From positions 3,146,501 through 3,210,500 of the forward strand of contig NZ_CP012184.1 of NCBI RefSeq assembly GCF_001420995.1: a DNA stretch of 64,000 bases. The letters run 5' to 3'. The notes beneath the pieces are model-generated. The model was not told the DNA's origin. It worked only from the letters and a program-made list of their open reading frames with translations, and ran no database searches. Origin of the DNA: Pseudonocardia sp. EC080619-01 (GTDB lineage: Bacteria > Actinomycetota > Actinomycetes > Mycobacteriales > Pseudonocardiaceae). This document shows positions 56,073 to 64,000 of this stretch, one piece after another. A program made the translations under genes and the position numbers. How positions within the stretch are numbered: the first letter of the stretch is position 1; the number at the start of each line of letters is the position of its first letter.

Positions 56073-56774
56073 GTGGGCGAGCCGTCCTCCGGGGCGGACG
56101 TCGTCGCCGTACTGCCCGCCGCCGGTTCCGGCGAGCGCCTGGGTGCCGGTGTGCCCAAGGCGTTCGTCGAACTCGGCGGCGTGCCGATGCTGGTGCGCGC
56201 CGTCGACGGCCTGCTCGCGTCGGACGTGGTCGGGCACGTCGTGGTCGTCGTGCCCGTCGATCAGGTGAGCGGCGCCGCCGCGCTGCTTCCGGGGCGTCCG
56301 GTGACGGTCGTGCCGGGTGGTGCGGACCGCACCGCGTCGGTCGCGGCCGGGCTCGCCGTGACGGGGCCGGACACCGAGGTCGTGCTCGTGCACGACGCCG
56401 CGCGTCCGCTGACGCCGCCGGACGTCGTGCGACGGGTCGTGACCGCGGTGCGCGCGGGTGCCCCCGCGGTGATCCCCGTGCTTCCCGTCTCCGACACCGT
56501 CAAGCAGGTGGACGCCGACGGCGTCGTCGTGTCCACGGTGGACAGGTCGGCGCTGCGTGCGGTGCAGACCCCGCAGGGTTTCCTGCCCGGCGTCCTGCGC
56601 CGCGCCTACGCGGGGTCGCCCGACCCGCGCACCGACGACGCCGGGCTGGTCGAGGCCGCCGGCGACCCGGTGTCGACCGTCGCCGGCGACCCGCTGGCGT
56701 TCAAGGTGACCACGGCGTGGGACCTGCGCATCGCCGGCCTGCTGCTCGCGGGGGCCGCGGAGAGGATCGGATGA
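56073..56774 (+). CDS. ispD: 2-C-methyl-D-erythritol 4-phosphate cytidylyltransferase
   Basis: A 233-residue enzyme of the non-mevalonate isoprenoid pathway, making CDP-methylerythritol. It has [19 protein letters not shown] (CTP binding), [25 protein letters not shown] and the C-terminal [14 protein letters not shown] 56073 follows carD by 1 nt and its stop overlaps ispF (ATGA), so carD, ispD and ispF are co-transcribed. Confidence 0.95.
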   Translation: MGEPSSGADVVAVLPAAGSGERLGAGVPKAFVELGGVPMLVRAVDGLLASDVVGHVVVVVPVDQVSGAAALLPGRPVTVVPGGADRTASVAAGLAVTGPDTEVVLVHDAARPLTPPDVVRRVVTAVRAGAPAVIPVLPVSDTVKQVDADGVVVSTVDRSALRAVQTPQGFLPGVLRRAYAGSPDPRTDDAGLVEAAGDPVSTVAGDPLAFKVTTAWDLRIAGLLLAGAAERIG

Positions 56775-57295
56775 GGGTCGGGATCGGGACCGACGTCCAC
56801 CCCGTCGAGGCGGGCCGCGACTGCTGGGTCGCGGGCCTGCTGTGGGACGGCGCCGACGGCTGCGCCGGGCACTCCGACGGCGACGTCGCGGCGCACGCGC
56901 TCTGCGACGCGCTGCTGTCCGCCGCCGGGCTCGGCGACCTCGGGGCCGTGTTCGGCACCGGGCGCCCGGAGTGGTCCGGCGCGTCCGGCGTGGCGCTGCT
57001 CGCCGAGGTCGGCAGGCTGCTCGTCCGCGACGGCTGGACCGTCGGCAACGCGGCCGTCCAGGTGGTCGGCAACGATCCCAAGATCGGGAAGCGGCGTGCC
57101 GAGGCCGAACGGGTGCTGTCCGACGTGGTCGGCGGCCCGGTGTCGGTCTCGGGCACCACCACCGACGGTCTCGGACTCACCGGGCGCGGCGAGGGCCGTG
57201 CCGCCGTCGCGACGGCCCTGCTCCTCCCCGGCCAGGGACAGGCCCTCCGTCAGGGACAGGCCCCCGGGTCAGGGATGGGCCCCGGTCAGGGGTAG
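56771..57295 (+). CDS. ispF: 2-C-methyl-D-erythritol 2,4-cyclodiphosphate synthase
   Basis: A 174-residue enzyme for the next but one step of the same pathway. Zinc ligands D8 and H10 are in [11 protein letters not shown] and H34 is in [33 protein letters not shown] closes the active site. The last 20 residues ([20 protein letters not shown]) are not family sequence and come from a tandemly repeated GTCAGGGACAGGCCC-like stretch. This tail makes the gene overlap the convergent VOC gene by 10 bp. Confidence 0.94.
   Translation: MRVGIGTDVHPVEAGRDCWVAGLLWDGADGCAGHSDGDVAAHALCDALLSAAGLGDLGAVFGTGRPEWSGASGVALLAEVGRLLVRDGWTVGNAAVQVVGNDPKIGKRRAEAERVLSDVVGGPVSVSGTTTDGLGLTGRGEGRAAVATALLLPGQGQALRQGQAPGSGMGPGQG
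57230..57291 (+). repeat. Degenerate CAGGGACAGGCCC repeats at the ispF 3' end
   Basis: CAGGGACAGGCCC appears at 57233-57245 and again from 57251, followed by diverged copies CAGGGATGGGCCCC and CAGGGG. They encode the extra ispF tail and reach the stop codon of the convergent VOC gene. Confidence 0.65.
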
Positions 57296-57711
57296 GCCTC
57301 CGCGGTCCGCTGCTGGATCTCCTCCGCGGTGAGGTCACCGGTGCGGGACGCGACCATCCACGCGTGACCGAACGGGTCGGCCAGCCGGCCGCCGCGTTCG
57401 CCGTACGGGTGGTCCGACACCTCGAAGATCACCTGTCCGCCGCCGTCGAGGATCGCGGTGGCGACCGCGTCCGGGTCGTCCACGTACAGCGCGAGGATCA
57501 CCGCGCCCGGTCCGGTGGGCGCCGGGTCGACCTCGTCGCCGTCCTTCACCGCCCAGACCGCGTCGCCCGCCCGCAGCAGGGCGTGCACGACGTGGCCGGA
57601 GCCGTCGGTGTAGCGCTCGACCAGCTCCGCGCCGAACGCGGCGGTGTAGAAGGCGATGGCCGCGTCGGCGTCGGACACGACGAGCCTGGGGTACAGCTGC
57701 TGAACACTCAT
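57286..57711 (-). CDS. VOC-superfamily (glyoxalase-like) protein
   Basis: A 141-residue protein with the paired beta-alpha-beta3 VOC fold: [25 protein letters not shown] in the first half and [20 protein letters not shown] with [13 protein letters not shown] in the second. It resembles the PhnB/glyoxalase-like subgroup. The metal ligand pattern is incomplete, so enzyme activity is uncertain. Its end overlaps ispF by 10 bp on the other strand. It is divergent from cysS. Confidence 0.85.
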   Translation of the reverse strand: MSVQQLYPRLVVSDADAAIAFYTAAFGAELVERYTDGSGHVVHALLRAGDAVWAVKDGDEVDPAPTGPGAVILALYVDDPDAVATAILDGGGQVIFEVSDHPYGERGGRLADPFGHAWMVASRTGDLTAEEIQQRTAEAYP

Positions 57712-57766
57712 GACGGACAGCTTGCCGCGGAGGCACCGCCCGTGTAGTGGACGAATCGGAGAGCCG

Positions 57767-57772
57767 TACCCT
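57767..57772 (+). promoter_or_regulatory. -10 box TACCCT, probable leaderless start for cysS
   Basis: TACCCT is followed by 6 nt and GTG 57779, with no ribosome binding site. Confidence 0.5.
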
Positions 57773-57778
57773 GGTGAT

Positions 57779-59170
57779 GTGAGCCTCAGACTTCTCGACA
57801 GCGCGACCAGGGAGCAGCGTGCGTTCACGCCGCTGCGGGCCGGAGCCGTGTCGATGTACGTCTGTGGTGCCACCGTGCAGGGGCTGCCGCACATCGGTCA
57901 CGTCCGCTCCGGTCTCAACTACGACGTGCTCCGCCGCTGGCTCGGCCGCAGCGGGTACGACGTCACCCTGGTCCGCAACGTCACCGACATCGACGACAAG
58001 ATCCTCCGCAAGTCGGAGGCCGCCGGGCGTCCGTGGTGGGAGTGGGCGGCCACGCACGAGCGGGCCTTCACCGCCGCCTACGACGCCCTGGGCTGCCTCC
58101 CGCCGTCGGTCGAGCCGCGCGCGACCGGGCACATCACGCAGATGGTCGAGCTGATCGAGCGGCTGATCGAGCGCGGTCACGCCTACGCGGCGAACGGCGA
58201 CGTCTACTTCGCCGTCCGGACGATGCCCGAGTACGGGACGCTGTCCGGCCAGAAGGTCGACGACGTCCACCAGGGCGAGGGCGAGGCCGGGGACAAGCGG
58301 GACCCGCTCGACTTCACGCTGTGGAAGGCCGCGAAGCCGGGCGAGCCGAGCTGGCCCACCCCGTGGGGGCACGGCCGTCCGGGGTGGCACCTGGAGTGCT
58401 CGGCGATGGCGACCGCCTACCTGGGCCCGGAGTTCGACATCCACGGCGGCGGCCTGGACCTGGTGTTCCCGCACCACGAGAACGAGCGGGCCCAGTCGCA
58501 CGCCGCCGGTGACCCGTTCGCCCGGTTCTGGCTGCACAACGCCTGGGTGACCATGGGCGGCGAGAAGATGTCGAAGTCGCTGGGCAACACCCTGGCGATC
58601 GAGGCCCTGCTGCAGCGGGTCCGCCCGATCGAGCTGCGGTACTACCTGGTCGGCCCGCACTACCGGTCGGCGATCGAGTACTCCGACGCCGCGCTGGACG
58701 AGGCGGTCGCCGCGTACCGGCGGGTCGAGTCGTTCGTGAACCGGGTGCGGGAGCGGCACGGGCTGCCCGAGCCCTCCACCGAGCTGCCCGCCGAGTTCAC
58801 CGCCGCGCTCGACGACGACCTGGGCACGCCGATCGCGCTCGGTGCGGTGCACAAGCTGGTGCGGGAGGGCAACACCGCCCTCGACGCCGGCGACGCCCGC
58901 ACCGCGTCGCAGGCCGCGTCCTGCGTCCGCGCGACGACGGGCGTGCTCGGCCTCGACCCGCTGGCCGCCGGGGGCGCGGCCGACAACGCCGGCGACGCCG
59001 CCCGGCAGGCACTCGGCACCCTGGTCGAGTCGATGCTGGAGCGCCGGCAGGCGGCGCGCGCCGGGCGCGACTTCGCCACCGCGGACCGGCTCCGCGACGA
59101 GCTGCTCGCCGCCGGGATCGCCGTCGAGGACGGCGCCGGCGGCTCCACCTGGACATTGAAGGACGCATAA
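57779..59170 (+). CDS. cysS: Cysteine--tRNA ligase
   Basis: A 463-residue class I synthetase. Zinc ligand C29 lies in [11 protein letters not shown], the HIGH motif at 38-41 ([12 protein letters not shown]), further zinc ligands in [10 protein letters not shown] and [11 protein letters not shown], and KMSKS at 263-267. It is the tRNA synthetase itself, not the mycothiol ligase MshC, because it has the full-length C-terminal helical region. GTG 57779 was chosen by the promoter and family N-terminus. rlmB follows at 4 bp. Confidence 0.95.
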   Translation: MSLRLLDSATREQRAFTPLRAGAVSMYVCGATVQGLPHIGHVRSGLNYDVLRRWLGRSGYDVTLVRNVTDIDDKILRKSEAAGRPWWEWAATHERAFTAAYDALGCLPPSVEPRATGHITQMVELIERLIERGHAYAANGDVYFAVRTMPEYGTLSGQKVDDVHQGEGEAGDKRDPLDFTLWKAAKPGEPSWPTPWGHGRPGWHLECSAMATAYLGPEFDIHGGGLDLVFPHHENERAQSHAAGDPFARFWLHNAWVTMGGEKMSKSLGNTLAIEALLQRVRPIELRYYLVGPHYRSAIEYSDAALDEAVAAYRRVESFVNRVRERHGLPEPSTELPAEFTAALDDDLGTPIALGAVHKLVREGNTALDAGDARTASQAASCVRATTGVLGLDPLAAGGAADNAGDAARQALGTLVESMLERRQAARAGRDFATADRLRDELLAAGIAVEDGAGGSTWTLKDA

Positions 59171-59174
59171 GAGC

Positions 59175-60152
59175 ATGGCAGGCAATTCCAAGCGACGCGG
59201 TGCCGTCCGCAAGGAGGGCACGAAGAAGGGCCCGGTCATCGGTTCCGGCGGCCAGCCCCGGCGCTCGCTCCGCGGCAAGGGGCCGACCCCGTCCGGCGAG
59301 ATGCGCCCGGGCCACCCCAAGCAGAAGGCGGCCGCCCGCCGCGACCGGCAGGACCAGCAGCAACAGCGCCGCCGTCCGGTCGCCGGGCGGCGCGGCGACG
59401 GCGAGGGCCCGGAGACCGTGCTCGGCCGCAACCCGGTCGTCGAGTGCCTCCGGGCCGGTGTCCCGTCGACGGCGCTGCACGTCGCCACCGGCATGTCCGC
59501 CGACGAGCGGGTCGCCGAGGCGGTCTCGCTCGCCGCGGAGCAGGGGATCTCGATCCTGGAGGTACCCCGCAACGACCTGGACCGGCTCACCGGCGGGGCG
59601 TTGCACCAGGGCCTGGCGCTGCAGGTGCCGCCGTACAGCTACGCGCACCCGGACGAGCTGCTCGAGGCGGCGGCCGACTCCGGCCGCCCGGCGCTGACCG
59701 TCGCCCTGGACGGGGTGACCGACCCGCGGAACCTGGGTGCGGTCGTCCGGTCGGTGGGGGCGTTCGGCGGGCACGGTGTCGTCGTCCCGCAGCGGCGCGC
59801 GGCCGGGATGACGGCCGTGGCGTGGCGGACCTCGGCCGGCACCGCGGTGCGCGTGCCGGTGGCCCGGGCGACGAACCTGACCCGAACCCTGCGCGAGTAC
59901 GCCTCGGCCGGGCTGATGGTCGTCGGCCTGGCCGCCGACGGTGACGTCTCCCTCGACGAGTTCGACCTCGCCACCGGGCCGTTGGCGCTCGTCACCGGGT
60001 CGGAGGGCAAGGGCCTCTCCCGGTTGGTGCGCGAGACCTGCGACCTGACGGTGTCGATCCCGCTGGCCGGCCGGGTGGAGTCGCTGAACGCCTCGGTGGC
60101 CACCGGCGTCGTGCTCGCGGAGGTCGCGCGCCGTCGTCGTCTGGAGCGCTGA
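59175..60152 (+). CDS. rlmB: 23S rRNA (guanosine-2'-O)-methyltransferase, TrmH/SpoU family
   Basis: A 325-residue SPOUT methyltransferase, by family most likely modifying 23S rRNA G2251. Motif 1 is [18 protein letters not shown], motif 2 [16 protein letters not shown] and motif 3 [19 protein letters not shown], together forming the SAM knot. The first 75 residues are a basic, disordered extension ([15 protein letters not shown] and a QQQQRRRP run), typical of actinobacterial members. ATG 59175 follows cysS by 4 bp, so the two are co-transcribed. Confidence 0.93.
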   Translation: MAGNSKRRGAVRKEGTKKGPVIGSGGQPRRSLRGKGPTPSGEMRPGHPKQKAAARRDRQDQQQQRRRPVAGRRGDGEGPETVLGRNPVVECLRAGVPSTALHVATGMSADERVAEAVSLAAEQGISILEVPRNDLDRLTGGALHQGLALQVPPYSYAHPDELLEAAADSGRPALTVALDGVTDPRNLGAVVRSVGAFGGHGVVVPQRRAAGMTAVAWRTSAGTAVRVPVARATNLTRTLREYASAGLMVVGLAADGDVSLDEFDLATGPLALVTGSEGKGLSRLVRETCDLTVSIPLAGRVESLNASVATGVVLAEVARRRRLER

Positions 60153-60153
60153 G

Positions 60154-60200
60154 CGCACCCCGTCGCCGCGCCACGCACCCCGTCGCCGCGTCACGCACCC
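60154..60200 (+). repeat. Two and a half 20-bp direct repeats after rlmB
   Basis: The unit CGCACCCCGTCGCCGCGCCA (60154-60173) is repeated at 60174-60193 with one change, and a partial third copy begins at 60194. The repeats directly follow the rlmB stop codon. Confidence 0.8.
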
Positions 60201-60237
60201 CTCGCAGCGGGTGCGCGGCGCGGTCAGGGGGTGCGTG
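60192..60237. terminator. Hairpin between convergent rlmB and zinc permease genes
   Basis: CACGCACCCC (60192-60201) pairs perfectly with GGGGTGCGTG (60228-60237), with a 26-nt loop that may form a smaller inner stem. The first direct repeat offers an alternative left arm. Confidence 0.5.
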
Positions 60238-60242
60238 CCGGG

Positions 60243-61088
60243 TCAGGCCCGGACGGGGGCCCGCCCGCGGAGCCGGGCGATCACCCGGCACAGCACGTAG
60301 GCCAGGAAGCCGATCGTCGCCACGTACGCCGACACCGGCACTCCGGGGGCGAGCGACAGGACCGTCCCGCCGACCAGCGCCACCTCGGCGATCACGATCG
60401 CGATCACCGTGGCGAGCACCGGGTTGGCGGTCACCCGGTTCGCCGCCGCCCCGGGAACGATCATGACCGCGAGCACCAGGATCGCACCGACGATCGGCAC
60501 CGCCAGCGCGGTGACCAGGCCGATCAGCACCGCGAACACCAGCGACAGCGCCCGCACCGGGACGCCGCGGGCGAGTGCGACGTCGGGATCGGTGCTGGCG
60601 AACAGCAGCGGCCGGTAGACCACGAGCAGCGTGCCCAGCACGAGGAGCGCGACGACGGCGAGCACCCACAGGTTGGTGCCGTCGACCGACACGATCGATC
60701 CCGTGAGCAGGCCGAACCGGTTCGCGGACCGGCCGTCGTACAGCGACAGGAACAGCACCCCGAGGCCGAGCCCGAACGCCATCACGACGCCGATCACCGA
60801 GTCCCGCTCGCGCTGCCGCAGGCCGAGCACCCCGAAGATCGTCGCGGCGACGACGGCCCCGACGACGGAGCCGAGCCCGACCTCGACACCGACGAGCAGC
60901 GCGGCCGCGCCACCGGTGAAGGCCAGCTCCGCGGTGCCGTGCACGGCGAAGGCCATGCCGCGGCTGACGACCAGCGGGGTGAGCAGCCCGGCCACGAGGC
61001 CGAGCACCGCGCAGGCGATCAGCGCGTTCTGGACGAACGGCTCGCCGAGCAGCTCCGCGGTGCCGTCGAGGGAGAACAGCTCGTCCAT
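60243..61088 (-). CDS. znuB: Zinc ABC transporter permease
   Basis: A 281-residue membrane protein of the ABC-3 permease family with about eight helices. It has LLTPLVVSRGMAFAVHGTAEL, LYDGRSANRFGLLTGSI, LLFASTDPDVALARGVPVR and IVGAILVLAVMIVPGAAAN, all characteristic of ZnuB/MntB permeases. ATG 61088 overlaps the stop of the ATPase gene (ATGA). Zinc rather than manganese is favoured by the His-rich binding protein in the same operon. Confidence 0.92.
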   Translation of the reverse strand: MDELFSLDGTAELLGEPFVQNALIACAVLGLVAGLLTPLVVSRGMAFAVHGTAELAFTGGAAALLVGVEVGLGSVVGAVVAATIFGVLGLRQRERDSVIGVVMAFGLGLGVLFLSLYDGRSANRFGLLTGSIVSVDGTNLWVLAVVALLVLGTLLVVYRPLLFASTDPDVALARGVPVRALSLVFAVLIGLVTALAVPIVGAILVLAVMIVPGAAANRVTANPVLATVIAIVIAEVALVGGTVLSLAPGVPVSAYVATIGFLAYVLCRVIARLRGRAPVRA

Positions 61089-61912
61089 CAGGCACCCCCC
61101 ACCGGCAGCGTGTCGCCGTGGTGCTCGTGGTCCTCGGCGCCGACGACGACCAGCCGGTCCCGTACACGCAGCACGTCGACCTCGGTGCGGTAGAGCTCCG
61201 ACAGCACCTCCGAGGTCATGACCTCCTCCGTCGGCCCGATCCGGAACCGGCCGTCGACCAGGTAGAGCACGCGGTCGACGAGCGGCAGCACCGGGTTGAT
61301 CTCGTGGGTCACGAACAGCACCGCGGTGTCGTCGGCCCGGCGGCGGTCCTCGATGAGCCGGGTGACGGTGCGCTGGTGGGAGAGGTCCAGCGACAGCAGC
61401 GGCTCGTCGCACAGCAGGACGGCCGGGTCCCCGACCAGGGCCTGCGCGACGCGGAGCCGCTGCTGCTCGCCGCCGGACAGCCGTCCGACGGGGGCGTCGG
61501 CGTACCCGGTCCCGCCGACCTGCTCCAGCGCCCGGTCCACCTTCGCCCGCCGCACCCGCCGGCCGCGCAGGCCCGGCCCGAACCGGTGCCCGTCCAGCCC
61601 CAGGCCGATCAGGTCGCGTCCGCGCAGCGGCAGGTCCGGATCGAGCGGCTGCTGCTGGGGCACGTAGCCGATCTCCGGGCTGCCCCGCCGCGGCGCCGCA
61701 CCCGCCACCCGTACCTCGCCCTCGGACAGCGGCAGCAGGCCCAGCAGGACGCGCATCAGCGTCGTCTTGCCGGAGCCGTTCGGGCCGAGCACGGCGACGA
61801 ACTCGCCGGGCGCGACGTCGAGGTCCAGGCCGGACCACAGGGTCCGGTCGCCGAAACGCAGGCCCGCCCCGCGCAGTGAGAGCGCGGGGCGGGTGGTCGT
61901 TGCAGGGTGCAC
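61088..61912 (-). CDS. znuC: Zinc ABC transporter ATP-binding protein
   Basis: A 274-residue ABC ATPase. Walker A is GPNGSGKTTLM, the Q-loop YVPQQQPLDPDLPLRGRDLI, signature LSGGEQQRLRVAQAL, Walker B VLLCDEPLLSLD and the H-loop VLFVTHEIN. GTG 61912 starts 5 nt after the stop of the binding-protein gene. It powers the importer together with the permease whose start it overlaps. Confidence 0.94.
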   Translation of the reverse strand: MHPATTTRPALSLRGAGLRFGDRTLWSGLDLDVAPGEFVAVLGPNGSGKTTLMRVLLGLLPLSEGEVRVAGAAPRRGSPEIGYVPQQQPLDPDLPLRGRDLIGLGLDGHRFGPGLRGRRVRRAKVDRALEQVGGTGYADAPVGRLSGGEQQRLRVAQALVGDPAVLLCDEPLLSLDLSHQRTVTRLIEDRRRADDTAVLFVTHEINPVLPLVDRVLYLVDGRFRIGPTEEVMTSEVLSELYRTEVDVLRVRDRLVVVGAEDHEHHGDTLPVGGA

Positions 61913-61916
61913 GGGA

Positions 61917-62963
61917 TCAGCGTGCCAGCGCCGCGTTCAGCGCATCGAGGTTGGTGTTCATCCACTGCACGTAGTCGTCGACGCCGTCGGGCATCGTCTC
62001 CGACATCTCGACCACCGGGACGCCCGCCTGCTCGGCCGCGGCCCGGACCTGGTCGGTGCTCGCCGACTCGGTCTGGGTGTTGACGATCAGCGCGTCGACC
62101 GGCGGCTGGGCACGGAACAGGTCGAGCATCTGCGCGACGACGGCGGCGGGCGGGTCGGTGCCCTCCTCGACGGCGGACGAGAACTCCTGCGGCGTCGCGT
62201 TCTGCACCCCCGCGGTCTCGAGCAGGTGGTCGGGCACGGGCTCGGTCACCGCGACCCGTGCGCCGGGGTGGGCGCGGCCGATCTCGGTGGCCTTCGAGGT
62301 CAGCTGCGCGACCCCGCCGCCCACCGTCTGCGCGTTGCTGCGGAAGTACTCGGCGGCACTCGGGTCGATCTCGGCGAGCCGGTCGGCGATCTGCTGGGCG
62401 ACCTTCTGCACGGTCGGCAGGCTGTACCAGACGTGCTCGTTGAACGCGCCGTGGTCGTGGCCCTCGTGTCCGGCCTCCTCGCCCTCGCCGGCGTGCGCGG
62501 CGTGCTCCTCGGGACTCTCACCCGCGTGCGCGCCGTGCGCGTGGTCGTGCCCACCGGCCTCCGCCGCCTCGGCGGCGCCCTCCAGCCCGGAGACCGCGAC
62601 CGCGTCGACGACCGGGGCCCGGTTGCCCGACGCGTCGACCAGGCCGGTCATGAACGCGTCGTAGCCGCCGCCGTTGGTGACGATCAGCTGGGCGTCGCCG
62701 ACGGTGGCCGCGTCGCCGGGGGTGGCCTCGTAGCCGTGCGGGTCCTGGTTCGCCGAGTCGATGATCGGGTCGACCTGTGCGTAGTTGCCGCCGACGGCCT
62801 TCGCGACGGCGCCCCAGGCGTCGGTGGAGGTGACGATCCGGACCTGGGGGGTGTCCGGGCTGGTGGGGGTGTCGACCTGGCCGGAACCGCAGGCGGACAG
62901 TCCGAGGGACAACGCGGCCAGCCCGGCCACGAGAGTGGCGGGCCGGAGCGGGGATCGGGACAC
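61917..62963 (-). CDS. znuA: Zinc ABC transporter substrate-binding lipoprotein
   Basis: A 348-residue cluster A-I binding protein anchored outside the membrane by a lipid at C25 (LSLGLSACGSG). It has IVTSTDAWGAVAKAVGG, DPHGYEATPGDAA with a metal histidine, a His/Asp/Glu-rich loop at about 136-180 (GGHDHAHGAHAGESPEEHAA) typical of zinc carriers, and EHVWYSLPTVQKVAQ with the next ligand. GTG 62963 has AGGAG at 8 nt. ATG 62984 in frame lacks a ribosome site. First gene of the znuACB operon; a Fur/Zur-like palindrome lies upstream. Confidence 0.93.
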   Translation of the reverse strand: MSRSPLRPATLVAGLAALSLGLSACGSGQVDTPTSPDTPQVRIVTSTDAWGAVAKAVGGNYAQVDPIIDSANQDPHGYEATPGDAATVGDAQLIVTNGGGYDAFMTGLVDASGNRAPVVDAVAVSGLEGAAEAAEAGGHDHAHGAHAGESPEEHAAHAGEGEEAGHEGHDHGAFNEHVWYSLPTVQKVAQQIADRLAEIDPSAAEYFRSNAQTVGGGVAQLTSKATEIGRAHPGARVAVTEPVPDHLLETAGVQNATPQEFSSAVEEGTDPPAAVVAQMLDLFRAQPPVDALIVNTQTESASTDQVRAAAEQAGVPVVEMSETMPDGVDDYVQWMNTNLDALNAALAR

Positions 62964-62999
62964 GGACGGAGCTCCTATCAACATATCGGCATATCTTTA

Positions 63000-63016
63000 T
63001 CGATAACCGTTCTCGA
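63000..63016. promoter_or_regulatory. Candidate Zur box upstream of znuA
   Basis: TCGATAACCGTTCTCGA is a nearly perfect inverted repeat with a 7-1-7 core (CGATAAC-C-GTTCTCG, one mismatched pair), the layout of Fur/Zur-family operators. It lies 37 bp before the znuA start in an AT-rich stretch that also has ATATCGGCATATC. Zinc-dependent repression is the likely effect. Confidence 0.55.
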
Positions 63017-63113
63017 TTCACTCTACCGTCGGACGATGCCCCCATCCCACGTCGCAGGGTGTGATCCGCGCAGGCCCGGACGGGGTGGACTTTCACGCCG
63101 GTGACGGCGCCGC

Positions 63114-63119
63114 TACCGT
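63114..63119 (+). promoter_or_regulatory. -10 box TACCGT, probable leaderless start for the LacI-type gene
   Basis: TACCGT is followed by 6 nt and ATG 63126. A TTCACG (63092-63097) at 16-bp spacing may serve as -35. Confidence 0.5.
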
Positions 63120-63125
63120 TCGGGG

Positions 63126-64000
63126 ATGACCGGTCCCCAGCACCAGCGGCGCCCGGCGACGCTGGCGTCGCTGGCGGCCGAGCTCGGGGTCTCGCGGACG
63201 ACCGTGTCGAACGCCTACAACCGTCCCGACCAGCTGTCCGCGCCGCTGCGCGAGCGGGTGCTCGAGGCCGCCCGGCGGCTGGGGTACCCGGGCCCGGACC
63301 CGGTCGCGCGGTCACTCCGTACCCGCCGGGCCGGTGCGGTCGGTCTGCTGCTCACCGAGGCCCTCAGCTACGCCTTCCGCGACCCGGGCGCGACGGGCTT
63401 CCTCGAAGGGCTCGCGCTGGCCTGCGAGAAGGCCGGGACCGGTCTGCTGCTCGTGCCGGTGAGCCCCGAGCACTCCGACGTCGACGCCGTGTTCCAGGCC
63501 GGCGTCGACGGCTTCGTCGTGTACTCGGTCAGCGAGGACGACCCGCACTTCCGGGCCGTGCTGCAGCGCCCGGTGCCGACGGTCGTGTGCGACCAGCCGG
63601 CCGACGTCGAGGGCGTCGACCGGGTCGGTGTCGACGACCGCGCCGGCACGCTCGCGCTGGGCAGGCACCTGGTCGAGCTCGGGCACCGGCGGATCGGGGT
63701 GCTCTGCATGCGCCTCGGCTCGCGCCGGCACGACGGGCCGGCCGACCAGGCCCGGCAGGAGACGGGTTCCTACAGCGTGCAACGCGAACGCCTCGCGGGC
63801 CTGCGCGCGGCGTTCGCCGAGGCCGGTGTGGACTGGGCTGGCGTGCCCGTCATCGAGCGGTACGAGCACACCCTGGAGGCCGGTGCCGACGGCGCCGCCA
63901 CCCTGCTCGACGCGCACCCGGGCATCACGGCGCTGGTGTGCACGTCCGACATCCTCGCCCTCGGCGCGCTCGGCGAGGCCCGCGAGCGTGGCCTGCGGGT
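63126..64000 (+). CDS. LacI-family transcriptional regulator (3' end cut by window)
   Basis: An N-terminal 291-residue portion running off the window. The helix-turn-helix is ATLASLAAELGVSRTTVSNA with hinge helix PDPVARSLRTRRAG. The periplasmic-binding-like core follows: VGLLLTEALSYAFRDPG, GVDGFVVYSVSEDD, VGVDDRAGTLALGRHLVELG and ALVCTSDILALGALG. Members usually sense sugars or nucleosides. It is divergent from znuA, but LacI proteins do not normally control zinc uptake, so its target is probably elsewhere. Confidence 0.9.
   Translation, partial: MTGPQHQRRPATLASLAAELGVSRTTVSNAYNRPDQLSAPLRERVLEAARRLGYPGPDPVARSLRTRRAGAVGLLLTEALSYAFRDPGATGFLEGLALACEKAGTGLLLVPVSPEHSDVDAVFQAGVDGFVVYSVSEDDPHFRAVLQRPVPTVVCDQPADVEGVDRVGVDDRAGTLALGRHLVELGHRRIGVLCMRLGSRRHDGPADQARQETGSYSVQRERLAGLRAAFAEAGVDWAGVPVIERYEHTLEAGADGAATLLDAHPGITALVCTSDILALGALGEARERGLR

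Noticed and set aside
1..64000. CRISPR arrays, transposases, integrases or phage genes.
   Set aside because: No repeat-spacer series and no recognisable mobile-element protein were found in any frame.

Overview
The window is very GC-rich, densely packed actinobacterial chromosome. GTG starts, 4-bp GTGA/ATGA overlaps, Lsr2, CarD, MhuD and ClpC, and a gene order close to that of mycobacteria, point to Mycobacteriales/Pseudonocardiales. Pseudonocardia or a near relative is my inference. I see no tRNA, rRNA, CRISPR array, phage or insertion sequence; almost everything looks like core chromosome.

Layout. (1) 1-2308: divergent ArsR-type metal sensor (cut by the window start) and a P1B-type metal-exporting ATPase. 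(2) 2316-10900: a TetR regulator, an inserted convergent two-component system, and an accD1-accA1-acyl-CoA dehydrogenase operon for branched-chain acyl-CoA breakdown. The TetR gene and the operon share the same GTTAAC-N4-GTTAAC operators. (3) 11062-20786: housekeeping and accessory genes: MDR reductase, spermidine-synthase-like membrane protein, small unknown protein, Fe/Mn superoxide dismutase, SurE, phosphofructokinase, a coupled MEDS-kinase/SirB1-like pair, MaoC-like hydratase and thiolase. (4) 20847-43829: a mycobacteria-like core block: ppa, dacB, F420-associated zincin, tilS, hpt, secreted protease, ftsH, folE-folP-folB-folK, DUF3180, PrsW, DUF2520, panC-panD-coaX, lysS, lsr2, a frameshifted siderophore-interacting protein gene, clpC. 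(5) 43908-48135: GAF regulator divergent from an aldehyde dehydrogenase-DUF779 pair, then a cysteine hydrolase. (6) 48166-60152: sirtuin and mhuD (coupled), YjbR-like protein, hydrolase, 2H phosphoesterase, mutY, membrane-anchored protein, radA, lpqE-like lipoprotein, carD, ispD, ispF, VOC protein, cysS, rlmB. (7) 60243-62963: a high-affinity zinc ABC importer facing a LacI-type regulator that runs off the window.

How the genes work together. The fol, pan/coa, isp and acc clusters supply tetrahydrofolate, coenzyme A, isoprenoid precursors and branched-chain acyl-CoA catabolism. FtsH, ClpC and PrsW are proteolysis and quality-control factors. CarD, Lsr2, RadA and MutY act on transcription and genome maintenance.

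Points worth attention: three genes (folE, sirtuin, radA) whose best start is a CTG in a CTGA overlap; at least nine genes with a TAnnnT box 6-8 nt before the start codon, as in leaderless transcripts; absence of disA and a carbonic anhydrase from the otherwise conserved mutY-radA locus; a probable 1-nt frameshift in the siderophore-interacting protein; and long repetitive tails on three membrane proteins.
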